NCBI GenBank assembly: GCA_036507955.1 | Contig: DATCIH010000194.1 | Span: 1-64,000, forward strand | Reading direction: 5' to 3' | DNA from: DATCIH01 sp036507955 | GTDB lineage: Bacteria > Bacillota > Clostridia > Clostridiales > Clostridiaceae | Length of the DNA stretch: 64,000 nt | In this document: positions 50,439 to 57,953 of the stretch, piece after piece | How the letters are laid out: each line of letters opens with the position of its first letter | Position numbering within the stretch: the stretch's first letter is position 1 | Position numbers and translations under genes: made by a program | Notes under the pieces: generated by a model | Databases searched by the model: none | Told to the model about the DNA's origin: nothing | The model's input: only the letters and a program-made list of their open reading frames with translations

Positions 50439-50452
50439 TTGTTTTGCAAAAT
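50439..50452 (-). promoter_or_regulatory. Palindromic 14-mer upstream of parM
   Basis: TTGTTTTGCAAAAT, with TTTTGCAAAA in the centre, identical to 47365-47378 upstream of the relaxase. Lies about 70 bases upstream of parM. Likely shared operator for partition and mobilisation genes, or part of the centromere. Confidence 0.55.
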
Positions 50453-50628
50453 AAAAAACCCATATACTTACATGAAAGGCAAGCATACAGGCTTTAAACT
50501 ATTGTGGAATTATATTATTTTATTACAGCAAACATTCAAGAACCTATTACATAATTTGATCTACTTATATTATACAACATATTTACAGTTATAAATTTAA
50601 TTATGTCAGATTATTTTTGAAGCACGTC

Positions 50629-50811
50629 TTATAATAGTTCTGGTGATAATTCACTTTTAAGCCAACCTACACCCTCTAACTTAACTACCCATATGTCATA
50701 TACATTTTTATCTTCAATGAAAGGCTTACACTTGCTTTTAAGCATTTCTACATTGTTTGCTTCTACAATATGTGTCCTACCATTAATATAACTAATTCTT
50801 GCTTCTAACAT
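50629..50811 (-). CDS. Small unknown protein
   Basis: 60 residues after AAGGAGGAATGGGCT (ARISYINGRTHIVEANNVEM, YDIWVVKLEGVGWLKSELS). Beta-alpha-beta pattern. No family recognised. Confidence 0.6.
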   Translation of the reverse strand: MLEARISYINGRTHIVEANNVEMLKSKCKPFIEDKNVYDIWVVKLEGVGWLKSELSPELL

Positions 50812-50840
50812 AGCCCATTCCTCCTTAATTTTTATTCCGA

Positions 50841-51152
50841 CTATCTCATTCTCTCTTTTACTCTCATACCAATATCAGAAATTATTTTATTTAATCTCTT
50901 ATTCTCTACCATAAGCACATCATAATCACGTTCAGCAGAATCAATACCTAACAAAGTATCTACTGAGACATTAAAGGTTTTGGCTATTAGCACTATTCTG
51001 TCTAAAGAAGGTTCTCTGTCACCTATCTCGATATGGCTTATCATTGATTTACTGTATTTTAATTTATTTGCTAATTCTAATATGTTCCAATTGTTCCGCT
51101 TGCGTAATTTTCTTACCATTTCCCCGAATATATTAATACGTTTCATCCCCAT
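50841..51152 (-). CDS. XRE-family transcription regulator
   Basis: 103 residues. FGEMVRKLRKRNNWNILELA, KLKYSKSMISHIEIGDREPS and VLIAKTFNVSVDTLLG make a full XRE domain, followed by a short coiled coil. A candidate repressor for the plasmid operons, including the palindromic promoter. Confidence 0.8.
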   Translation of the reverse strand: MGMKRINIFGEMVRKLRKRNNWNILELANKLKYSKSMISHIEIGDREPSLDRIVLIAKTFNVSVDTLLGIDSAERDYDVLMVENKRLNKIISDIGMRVKERMR

Positions 51153-51157
51153 TCTTA

Positions 51158-51349
51158 TTACATCTTTTCAATTAACCATAATCCAACTTTAATTTCTAAA
51201 TTATCAATTGCTATCGCGAAGTTTTTCAAAGTTTCTTTTTCATCACAAATTTTCTCAAACCCACTACAATAGCCACTTTCTCTATGAATTAACACTTTAT
51301 TTTTCTTATCAATTATTAATTCAGTATGGTCAAATAAACCTACTTTCAT
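51158..51349 (-). CDS. Small unknown protein
   Basis: 63 residues after GAAAGGAGAAAACT (KVGLFDHTELIIDKKNKVLI, CSGFEKICDEKETLKNFAIA). No family recognised. Confidence 0.55.
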   Translation of the reverse strand: MKVGLFDHTELIIDKKNKVLIHRESGYCSGFEKICDEKETLKNFAIAIDNLEIKVGLWLIEKM

Positions 51350-51427
51350 AGTTTTCTCCTTTCGGTTATCAAGTAATCCTCGTTACCTCCACGCTTGCAT
51401 TTTAAACAATTCTCGATTATGCAACCA

Positions 51428-51595
51428 CTAGCCATTAGTTTTATTCCTTAAGTATTTTTGCCAATTTTCGTTCATTTCATGAAATCCGTCATATATACGT
51501 TTTTCATCCGCTCTTAATCTCTTAGCATTTTCGTTATGCCATAGTATTTTCTGTTCATTCTCGTGTATTTTTTTATCTATGTCGCGCTCATTCAT
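51428..51595 (-). CDS. Small charged protein
   Basis: 55 residues (MNERDIDKKIHENEQKILWH, NENAKRLRADEKRIYDGFHE), a long charged helix rich in Asn, Glu and Lys. Preceded by GGGGAGGATTATATTT. Confidence 0.55.
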   Translation of the reverse strand: MNERDIDKKIHENEQKILWHNENAKRLRADEKRIYDGFHEMNENWQKYLRNKTNG

Positions 51596-51634
51596 ATAAA
51601 TATAATCCTCCCCAGAATTTATTTTAATTCCAAA

Positions 51635-51760
51635 TTAATCTTCTCTATTAGCATCGTTATATCTTTCCTCGAACTCAATTTTGTCTATTGGCACAATCTC
51701 TTTTTCTTCACATTCACGCACATACTTTTTATACAATTTTATAACTTTAACCCTTGTTAT
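51635..51760 (-). CDS. Small protein with a likely AUA start
   Basis: A 41-residue frame (TRVKVIKLYKKYVRECEEKE, IVPIDKIEFEERYNDANRED) with no ATG, GTG or TTG at its head. GGGAGG is followed seven bases later by ATA (51760), with ATT just before it, the same arrangement as ssb. TTG 51736 inside would leave 33 residues. Function unknown. Confidence 0.45.
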   Translation of the reverse strand: MTRVKVIKLYKKYVRECEEKEIVPIDKIEFEERYNDANRED

Positions 51761-51859
51761 AATATAACCTCCCTACCATATTTAAACATTATCATAATTA
51801 TATTATATTCCTAATTGTAATAAATAACAACTAAATGTTGAAATAATATTTAAAAATAT

Positions 51860-52072
51860 TTACTCTTTTATAGGAGTTTCCAATAACTCACCAACATCAT
51901 TTTTTATTTCATCCAATTTTGTGCCTGCTGAAACCGCTGCCGAACCTTTTAAATGATTTAATAACCACAAAACCTCAGTTTCATCCTTGCATTTTTCAAA
52001 TAAATCATCCAAAATAACATCTAAAACAAAATGTTTAAGCCTTAGTTTTCCATTTTCACCTCTTGATAGCAC
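51860..52072 (-). CDS. Small unknown protein
   Basis: 70 residues from a GTG start, eight bases after GGGGG (LKHFVLDVILDDLFEKCKDE, TEVLWLLNHLKGSAAVSAGT). Helical. The 193-bp gap upstream (52073-52265) shows nothing I can name. Confidence 0.55.
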   Translation of the reverse strand: MLSRGENGKLRLKHFVLDVILDDLFEKCKDETEVLWLLNHLKGSAAVSAGTKLDEIKNDVGELLETPIKE

Positions 52073-52265
52073 TTTATATACCCCCTGTAATTCACAATGT
52101 AGCCTGTGATTGATTTTTATTCGATATTTGACTAATCATACCTTTTAATATTAAATCGTCTTAGAAGGCTTATTAGTAGTTAATTTCATAACCACTAAAA
52201 TGATTAAATTTAATAATTTATTTTTATCATTAGAGTATTTGTCATAATAGAGTTGAATTAACCAA

Positions 52266-52526
52266 TTACGTATTCTGCTCATAAAATATGAAACCCCCGA
52301 GGGTAATTCTGTTCGATAATTCTTGTCCGTTTAATTCTTTATATTCAATCAACATTTTAGATAAAATCACACTATACATACTTAAAATTTTAGTATATTT
52401 ATCAATTTCTTGTGGTGTCCTTTTGGAATCTTCGCAATATTCCGAACATCTATAATACAAATCTAAGCTTTCGTTGTATCTATTACAAAATTCTTTATGC
52501 TTGATTTTAAATTCCTTTTCACCCAT
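52266..52526 (-). CDS. Small helical protein after the primase-helicase
   Basis: 86 residues after AGGAGGTTAGAGAT (KIKHKEFCNRYNESLDLYYR, SEYCEDSKRTPQEIDKYTKI). Helical; 12 bp from the primase-helicase stop, so in its operon. No family recognised. Confidence 0.6.
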   Translation of the reverse strand: MGEKEFKIKHKEFCNRYNESLDLYYRCSEYCEDSKRTPQEIDKYTKILSMYSVILSKMLIEYKELNGQELSNRITLGGFIFYEQNT

Positions 52527-52538
52527 ATCTCTAACCTC

Positions 52539-54380
52539 CTAATACGGAATAGGTTCGTCTGTGACATAGTTAGGATTAAGCTCCATGTTTTTATTCTTTT
52601 CCCACCCATAATTTACTATCTCTTTGGTTCTATCATTGTAAAATCTTAATGTCTTTTTACTAAAATTCATTCTTATAACTTTTCTTATTCCACTTTCACG
52701 ATCTTTTAAACTTGTAATGAAAGCATCGCACTCCGCATTATCTCCAAAATTTCTTTCTATCGCAATTATATTATCAGCTTTATTGGCGATATTGTTTGAA
52801 CCACTTATATCCAATTTATCTAAATTACCTTCTTGTGCATCATCTGTTTTAATTTCACCTTTTCCTTTGTTGGGATGCGCAAGTAGAACCACATGAACAT
52901 TATTGCTAATAGCGAAGTTTTTACAACTTTGAATAAAATTTGCTTGTGCTGAATACAATTCATCTGCTACTTCTTCGAGCTTACTCATAAGATTATCAAT
53001 CACAAACAACTTAACACCATAGCGATCAGCAGCAATACCCATAATTTTAAAGAAATCATCCATTTTCTTGCTAACTTTGTCTGAACTTCTATCGAATAAA
53101 TAAAATTTGTCTTGGTGCCATTTTTTTATTTCTGTTATGATATTCGGTTTTAATTCCGCTTTAGACTTATATTTACACTGAATAAATCTAAAATAATCGT
53201 CTTTGTTTCCAGCTATTTGTTTGTATAACCAATCCTGTATTTTATGCTCCGACATTTCACCACTGTATAAAAACACTTTTGTATTTTTCATAAGATTATG
53301 TGCTATCACCTGGCTTATAAATGTGGTTTTACCTTCTCCGTTTCTACCGAATATTATTGTGAGTTCTTGTTCTTTCCAATCCTCCACATGTTCGTCATAT
53401 TCAATAAACCCTGTTTCGATACCGTTAGATTGTATTTCGATATTTGATTTATATTCTAATTGCGATACCTCAATTAAGCCTTCTGGAACTTCATTTATAG
53501 CTTTATTTATTAATTCTAGAATGTATTTTTCACCCTCATAATAAAGGTCTTCGTTAGCATCTTTGTGTTTTTCAGATGTTATAATTTTTACATTTTTAAG
53601 TTTCATTTTTATTTTATCAGCCATTTCAAAACCCGGCTTATCATTATCAGCATAAACTATAAATTCTTTTATACATTGCAACCATTCCCAACAATTATCA
53701 ATCCAAGTAAGATTATTTGAGCCACTAGGTACACTCACAACATTTTTATAACCACTCTGATAAATTGCCATCGCATCCGGCTGGCCTTCCGTAATTACAA
53801 GAGGTTTAGACATATCAATATGTTCCATTCCCCATAAAATCGGCATTGTGTCAAGTTCACAACCACCCTTTAGTCCACCTTTTATAGCTTCCCTATAACT
53901 AACGAATACTAATTTACCACCTTTGAAGTACTGAAATACATAAACGTCTTTGTTTGCGAATCTACCTTGCTTAACATTTAATTCATTCAACGTCTGTTTA
54001 GTAATTTTTCTTTTATCCATGTAAGAAATTAATGAATCGGTTAATTCTATAGTTTTAATATTCGGGAATTTATATATTTTCTTAGAAGTTTTGTTTTGTA
54101 AATGAACTCCGCTTTTACCTACCAATTCCCCGACTTTTTCTACAGCTTCACAAAATGACATATTTTCATAATCTTGATAATATCTATAAATATCAATTTG
54201 TTCTCCGCATGAATTACACCTATACATCATTCCTTTAGCAAACCAACTCATAGAAGGTTTTTTATCTGTGTGAAAAGGACAACTCACCATCTTTTTAATT
54301 TCTCTTAACCCTAATCCACTTAAAATTATTTCTTTTGCTCGTTGCCCTAAATCTTCTTTTAATTCCACTGCATCTAGCAT
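52539..54380 (-). CDS. Bifunctional primase-helicase (T7 gp4-like)
   Basis: 613 residues. Zinc-binding domain: C34, H37, C55, C58 (VSCPFHTDKKPS, YRCNSCGEQ). TOPRIM primase core: VITEGQPDAMAIYQSGY near 197 and EFIVYADNDKPGFEMAD near 245. Helicase C-terminal half: Walker A FGRNGEGKTTFISQVIA near 345, Walker B LFVIDNLMSKLEE, then VVLLAHPNKGKGE and the SGSNNIANKADNIIAIER signature. It unwinds DNA and lays down primers at the replication fork. With no phage polymerase in sight, it must work with the host enzyme. Confidence 0.9.
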   Translation of the reverse strand: MLDAVELKEDLGQRAKEIILSGLGLREIKKMVSCPFHTDKKPSMSWFAKGMMYRCNSCGEQIDIYRYYQDYENMSFCEAVEKVGELVGKSGVHLQNKTSKKIYKFPNIKTIELTDSLISYMDKRKITKQTLNELNVKQGRFANKDVYVFQYFKGGKLVFVSYREAIKGGLKGGCELDTMPILWGMEHIDMSKPLVITEGQPDAMAIYQSGYKNVVSVPSGSNNLTWIDNCWEWLQCIKEFIVYADNDKPGFEMADKIKMKLKNVKIITSEKHKDANEDLYYEGEKYILELINKAINEVPEGLIEVSQLEYKSNIEIQSNGIETGFIEYDEHVEDWKEQELTIIFGRNGEGKTTFISQVIAHNLMKNTKVFLYSGEMSEHKIQDWLYKQIAGNKDDYFRFIQCKYKSKAELKPNIITEIKKWHQDKFYLFDRSSDKVSKKMDDFFKIMGIAADRYGVKLFVIDNLMSKLEEVADELYSAQANFIQSCKNFAISNNVHVVLLAHPNKGKGEIKTDDAQEGNLDKLDISGSNNIANKADNIIAIERNFGDNAECDAFITSLKDRESGIRKVIRMNFSKKTLRFYNDRTKEIVNYGWEKNKNMELNPNYVTDEPIPY

Positions 54381-55243
54381 TAAAAATCATCCCTCCTTGT
54401 AACTGGCTTATATTTGGGTTTTTCTTTAATTTGTGTTTTGAATGGCTGATTTAGATAATTTTCAAAATTGTTAACACCAAATAACGTTTGCGGTCTTAAA
54501 TAAATCCTCATATCCTTTTCATTAAGACTAGGCTCGTGATTCCACTCGATGGTTTTTATGTCTATTACTTTTATGAAATCTCCTAATGTGTATTTAGCGT
54601 TATCGTTAAACCTAGCATTTATAAGTTTTCTAGTCGCACTACTATTACTACTAAATTTTTTATCTGCTTTTAAATTTAGGTAATCGATTATTTCTTTAAA
54701 AGGTATTTCGGTAGATGTATCTTTTAAGGGTTCGTTATTAGTAATAGGACTTATAGCATTACCTTCTTTACCTTCTTTACCTTCTTTACCTTCTTTATTA
54801 GTGGTTAGTTGCTGGTTAGTTGCTGGTTGGTTGCTGGTTAGTTGCTGGTTAGTCTGCTGGTTGCATATTCCTTGAAACGATTGAAATTGCTCGGTTGGTT
54901 GCTGGTTAGTATGCTGGTTGAATTTTTCATAATTTACGATAGAATATATTGTAAACTTCGGAGTAGCTTTTATGTTTACAATCATATTATCTTCTAAAAG
55001 TCTTTTCAAACACGTTCTAATCCTTTGTTCTCCTATGTTTAACTCTTTACTCCATTGAGTTCTCCCAAATATAAATTCACCATATCCCAAGGTGTATTTT
55101 ATATTTTGATAATAGCTTGTTTTGGTTTCTTTTTTATACCTAGCTTTACCTAACATGGTAATCCAAATTTTTAAGCAATTCGCATCGGTATAAATCCAAT
55201 GTTCAAAAATAGACCTGCACAATGGGAATGAATTAAACATTGT
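54380..55243 (-). CDS. Replication initiator/replisome organiser with embedded iterons
   Basis: 287 residues from ATG 55243 (AAAGGAGGAAATACA). N-terminal winged helix (WSKELNIGEQRIRTCLKRLL then MIVNIKATPKFTIYSIVNY), a low-complexity linker of Asn/Gln/Thr then KEG repeats (residues ~110-160), and a C-terminal domain like the phage Phg_2220_C family (IIDYLNLKADKKFSSNSSAT, RKLINARF, DFIKVIDIKTIEWNHEPSLN, YLRPQTLFG). The linker DNA is an iteron array, as in lambda O. Start codon of the primase-helicase overlaps its stop. Confidence 0.8.
   Translation of the reverse strand, partial: TMFNSFPLCRSIFEHWIYTDANCLKIWITMLGKARYKKETKTSYYQNIKYTLGYGEFIFGRTQWSKELNIGEQRIRTCLKRLLEDNMIVNIKATPKFTIYSIVNYEKFNQHTNQQPTEQFQSFQGICNQQTNQQLTSNQPATNQQLTTNKEGKEGKEGKEGNAISPITNNEPLKDTSTEIPFKEIIDYLNLKADKKFSSNSSATRKLINARFNDNAKYTLGDFIKVIDIKTIEWNHEPSLNEKDMRIYLRPQTLFGVNNFENYLNQPFKTQIKEKPKYKPVTRRDDF
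54760..54797 (-). repeat. Four tandem 9-bp repeats (Lys-Glu-Gly coding)
   Basis: ACCTTCTTT repeated four times, encoding KEG units in the initiator linker. Adjacent to the iteron array, a homopurine-homopyrimidine tract which could ease unwinding. Confidence 0.7.
54800..54919 (-). repeat. Iteron array, candidate replication origin
   Basis: GCTGGTT occurs at 54811, 54822, 54833, 54844, 54856, 54901 and 54913, plus a variant at 54800. Spacing is 11-12 bp within each cluster, one helical turn, so all sites face the same side of the DNA. Location inside the initiator gene is a known origin arrangement in temperate phages. Confidence 0.7.
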
Positions 55244-55322
55244 ATTTCCTCCTTTGATAAATATAGAATAATATCCCTGCGGAGGTAATATAAAATCATG
55301 TACTTTTAAAAAAATACGTGTT

Positions 55323-55351
55323 ATAATATAAGTAATATATTTCAAAAGCAA
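55323..55351 (-). promoter_or_regulatory. Promoter of the replication operon
   Basis: TTGCTT, 17 bases, TATTAT on the minus strand, 80 bases upstream of the initiator start. A short hairpin (CAACC, GGCCAT, GGTTG; 55377-55392) lies just upstream. Confidence 0.7.
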
Positions 55352-55460
55352 CTAAGTTTATAAACCTTCACTTTGTCAACCGGCCATGGTTGGCAATTTT
55401 CTTTTTTCAACAATTTGGCATGTTTTTATTATACAACACTTCAACGATATGTGTAAATGA

Positions 55461-55895
55461 TTATTCTTCATATCTATTATCGTGTAAAAATTTTCTATAA
55501 TCCTGCTCTAAATAATTTCTTTGTATAAAGTCTAATAAATGCCCATATTTAATATAAATATTTTTCTTTAGAAACTTGTCTATACTGTGTTTTCTTATCT
55601 TTTCTAATTTGTAATATTCTTTAAATATTTTATTGTAATCAGAAAGTTTAAGATCATAATCAGCCTTTTGGTAATCTCCATATTGAAATTGGTCTGCCAT
55701 TTTACCGATTTCATCATCTCGACCATAATAGCTATAAATAAGTTCTTTTTCATCTCCGAAGTTTCCTGCTTGATATCTACTAGTATAATAATCACGAAAA
55801 GTCCATAAAAAATCTAGTCTGTGCGCAATCCATTCTTTATCCGTTTCCCACTCATCAAATGTATAAGGTTTTGAATATTGTCTGTAATCTTTCAT
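55461..55895 (-). CDS. Unknown aromatic-rich protein
   Basis: 144 residues after AAGGAGGTTTTATATTTT. Exceptionally rich in Tyr, Phe, Trp, Asp and Lys (RQYSKPYTFDEWETDKEWIA, FLWTFRDYYTSRYQAGNFGD, ADYDLKLSDYNKIFKEYYKL). No family recognised; lies between the excisionase-like regulator and the initiator. Confidence 0.6.
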   Translation of the reverse strand: MKDYRQYSKPYTFDEWETDKEWIAHRLDFLWTFRDYYTSRYQAGNFGDEKELIYSYYGRDDEIGKMADQFQYGDYQKADYDLKLSDYNKIFKEYYKLEKIRKHSIDKFLKKNIYIKYGHLLDFIQRNYLEQDYRKFLHDNRYEE

Positions 55896-55914
55896 AAAAT
55901 ATAAAACCTCCTTA

Positions 55915-56082
55915 TTATTTGCCTTTGTTTTCTTTTAACCACTTCATCACTGGTTCCAATTCAAATCTTATTTGTGTCCCTATATTGATGAACGGAAGAC
56001 CTTCCTTGCGCCATCTTGATAATGTCATACTACTCACTTGCAAATATTCAGCTAAATCACGATTAGTTAGTAACTTTGCCAC
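55915..56082 (-). CDS. Excisionase/MerR-type helix-turn-helix protein
   Basis: About 55 residues from GTG 56082, nine bases after AAGGGG; an ATG at 56091 lies inside that site. LTNRDLAEYLQVSSMTLSRW then GLPFINIGTQIRFELEPVMKWL is the HTH_17 pattern of excisionase-like proteins. With no integrase present, it more likely controls the divergent promoter region upstream. Confidence 0.75.
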   Translation of the reverse strand: MAKLLTNRDLAEYLQVSSMTLSRWRKEGLPFINIGTQIRFELEPVMKWLKENKGK

Positions 56083-56103
56083 ATTTATCATCCCCTTACA
56101 TTC

Positions 56104-56165
56104 ATTATAGCATGGATATGGATAAAAATACATGTTTAAAAATATTTATTTATGTTGTAACATGT
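56104..56165. promoter_or_regulatory. Divergent regulatory region with inverted repeat
   Basis: A TATAAT box lies at 56104-56109 on the minus strand. ACATGTT (56130-56136) and AACATGT (56159-56165) form an inverted repeat in the centre of the 150-bp gap between the leftward HTH gene and the rightward operon; a likely operator for the HTH protein. Confidence 0.55.
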
Positions 56166-56228
56166 CTATACATTTTCACATAGTATATAAACATAACTAA
56201 GAAAAATATAGAAGGAGTGTAAAAAAAA

Positions 56229-56396
56229 ATGAATAAATCTTATGAATTTTCAAATGAGGGATTAAAGAAAGCAATCAATGAACGTCATAGCCATTTAAAG
56301 GCGCGCAGAAAGATTTTAATAACAGTTAGTATATTTGCATTAACAAGTGTTTTAAACTTGCCCAGTGCATCAGTAATTGCGTTCAGGTGTCTGTAA
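56229..56396 (+). CDS. Small membrane protein, first gene of the rightward operon
   Basis: 55 residues after AGAAGGAGTGTAAAA. Basic N-terminal half (NKSYEFSNEGLKKAINERHS, HLKARRKI) then one membrane helix (LITVSIFALTSVLNLPSASV). Opens a string of seven plus-strand genes. No family recognised. Confidence 0.65.
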   Translation: MNKSYEFSNEGLKKAINERHSHLKARRKILITVSIFALTSVLNLPSASVIAFRCL

Positions 56397-56426
56397 AACA
56401 TACTAATATATAAGGAGTTTGTAAAA

Positions 56427-56780
56427 TTGAATAATAAATTTATATCTAAATTAATATCTGAGGCTAATGGTATAGCAGAATGGTCAAACAAAGAGGGAAA
56501 AATAGATACTTACATTGATGGTGTGTATTATCCTACAGGTTGGTTTTATCAAAAAGGAAATTCAGAAAATTTAAAATTAAAAATGATGGAAATGGAATTA
56601 AGTTATAAGCAATTAAATAAAATTTATAGACAGTTTTCATATGTAAATTTATCTAAAAGAATAAGTTTTGAGGAATCTATAGACATAATAATTAAAGCGA
56701 CCTTAGATAAAGTAAATTCATGGGTATTCCATAAAGGTGAAAACGATGAAAAATGGACAGTTGTTAAACCGTTCAATTAA
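56427..56780 (+). CDS. Unknown protein, rightward operon
   Basis: 117 residues from TTG 56427 after AAGGAGTTTGTAAAA. Mixed sequence: SKLISEANGIAEWSNKEGKI, YYPTGWFYQKGNSENLKLKM, VNSWVFHKGENDEKWTVVKP. No motif recognised. Confidence 0.65.
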   Translation: MNNKFISKLISEANGIAEWSNKEGKIDTYIDGVYYPTGWFYQKGNSENLKLKMMEMELSYKQLNKIYRQFSYVNLSKRISFEESIDIIIKATLDKVNSWVFHKGENDEKWTVVKPFN

Positions 56781-56798
56781 TATACGGGGAGTTTATAA

Positions 56799-56957
56799 AT
56801 GAATACAATAAATAGTGATTTTAGAAAAATAGAAGAATTGAAAAAGGAAAATAAGATATTAGAAATAAATATGAATGCATTATGTGATGAAGACGGTACT
56901 ATATTTCGAATGATAGCAGAAAACGAGAGAATCATAGAAACATTAATTAATATATAA
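56799..56957 (+). CDS. Small coiled-coil protein, rightward operon
   Basis: 52 residues (NTINSDFRKIEELKKENKIL, MIAENERIIETLINI), ribosome site GGGGAGTTTATAA. Short amphipathic helices. Confidence 0.6.
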   Translation: MNTINSDFRKIEELKKENKILEINMNALCDEDGTIFRMIAENERIIETLINI

Positions 56958-56969
56958 GGAGTTTTATAA

Positions 56970-57212
56970 ATGAAAAAATATATTGATGCAATTGAAAAAT
57001 TAAGAAATGAAATGTTGCAAGAAAAAGAAAAACTCGAAGAAAAAGGCCTATACGAATCAGAAAAATTCATGACTATCGAATCTGTTTTCTGTAAATTATG
57101 CGAATTGGAGGTTGCCTTAAACGTAGGTGTGACCAAAATGGAAAGTTTAGAAGATATCGAAATAGAACAATTAGTTTATGATTTATTAAATAAAGACTTG
57201 TTGCAACTTTAA
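56970..57212 (+). CDS. Small helical protein, rightward operon
   Basis: 80 residues after AAGGAGTTTTATAA (YIDAIEKLRNEMLQEKEKLE, VFCKLCELEVALNVGVTKME). Helical, acidic. No family recognised. Confidence 0.65.
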   Translation: MKKYIDAIEKLRNEMLQEKEKLEEKGLYESEKFMTIESVFCKLCELEVALNVGVTKMESLEDIEIEQLVYDLLNKDLLQL

Positions 57213-57232
57213 ATCAAAAGGAGTGATTGTTA

Positions 57233-57418
57233 TTGAGAAAAGTTATAGTTGATGCAATTCGAGAACTTAAATACATGATAGACGAAGAACCGGAGGAATC
57301 TTTTGAAAATGCTAAAGAAATGGAAGATTGTATATATGCCTATAACGGTTTAAGTATTATTCAAAAAAGATTAATAGATTGTATTCCAGAAACAGAAATA
57401 GAAAGGGATGATTATTGA
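57233..57418 (+). CDS. Small acidic protein, rightward operon
   Basis: 61 residues from TTG 57233, nine bases after AAAAGGAG (RKVIVDAIRELKYMIDEEPE, NAKEMEDCIYAYNGLSIIQK). Its stop overlaps the next ATG. Confidence 0.6.
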   Translation: MRKVIVDAIRELKYMIDEEPEESFENAKEMEDCIYAYNGLSIIQKRLIDCIPETEIERDDY

Positions 57419-57612
57419 TGAAACCGTCAGAATTAGTTAATTTGAATGATTACAACAATTTATTGGATACGTGGTTATTCGATAAATACGAACTTGATGG
57501 ATGGGGAGATTATTACGATTCAATGAAAAAATTAGGTTGGAATGAAAACAAAATATATAAAGAATTTAAAATAATACAGTTAGAATTTGAAAAAGACGTA
57601 GAAATAGATTAA
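57418..57612 (+). CDS. Small acidic protein, rightward operon
   Basis: 64 residues, ATG 57418 (TGATG overlap). KPSELVNLNDYNNLLDTWLF and DKYELDGWGDYYDSMKKLGW: aromatic and acidic, reminiscent of anti-host inhibitor or DNA-mimic proteins, but this is only an impression. Confidence 0.6.
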   Translation: MKPSELVNLNDYNNLLDTWLFDKYELDGWGDYYDSMKKLGWNENKIYKEFKIIQLEFEKDVEID

Positions 57613-57632
57613 ATTAAAAGGAGTGGTTATTA

Positions 57633-57812
57633 ATGTTATTAAAAATAGATATTGAAATCGAGGATGGATTATTGAAATGTATACCCTTAGATAAATTAGT
57701 GAACGAAACATTACTGCAAACACTTTACAAAGAAGAAAAAAATAAAAACATTGGTTCTTTCAAGTTAAAAGTAGAGGAAATAAAAAAGGCCACAATTAAG
57801 CAGCCCTCATAG
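57633..57812 (+). CDS. Small protein, last of the rightward operon
   Basis: 59 residues after AAAAGGAGTGGTTATTA (LLKIDIEIEDGLLKCIPLDK, LVNETLLQTLYKEEKNKNIG). Ends ten bases before a strong terminator hairpin. Confidence 0.6.
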   Translation: MLLKIDIEIEDGLLKCIPLDKLVNETLLQTLYKEEKNKNIGSFKLKVEEIKKATIKQPS

Positions 57813-57821
57813 AAAAAAATA

Positions 57822-57852
57822 TATCAAAGGACATTTCGCGTGTCCTTTGATA
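57822..57852. terminator. Strong bidirectional terminator
   Basis: A perfect 12-bp stem, TATCAAAGGACA with TGTCCTTTGATA, seven-base loop. The minus-strand side ends in ATATTTTTTT, so it mainly stops the lysis operon coming from the right, but also serves the convergent rightward operon. Confidence 0.85.
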
Positions 57853-57953
57853 TTATATGCAGAAATTTTAAAAGTGATTGTATTTTGTTTATGATATATT
57901 TGTATTATGTTTATAATTTAATTGTAATTTATTTATAATATTTCTGTAATGAA

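Noticed and set aside
54760..54919. CRISPR-like repeat array
   Set aside because: Repeats are 7-11 bp at helical spacing and in coding sequence, without unique spacers; fits iterons, not CRISPR.
55377..55392. TTGACA at 55374-55379 as a promoter of the replication operon
   Set aside because: No -10 box at 16-18 bp; the nearby TTGCTT-17-TATTAT fits better.
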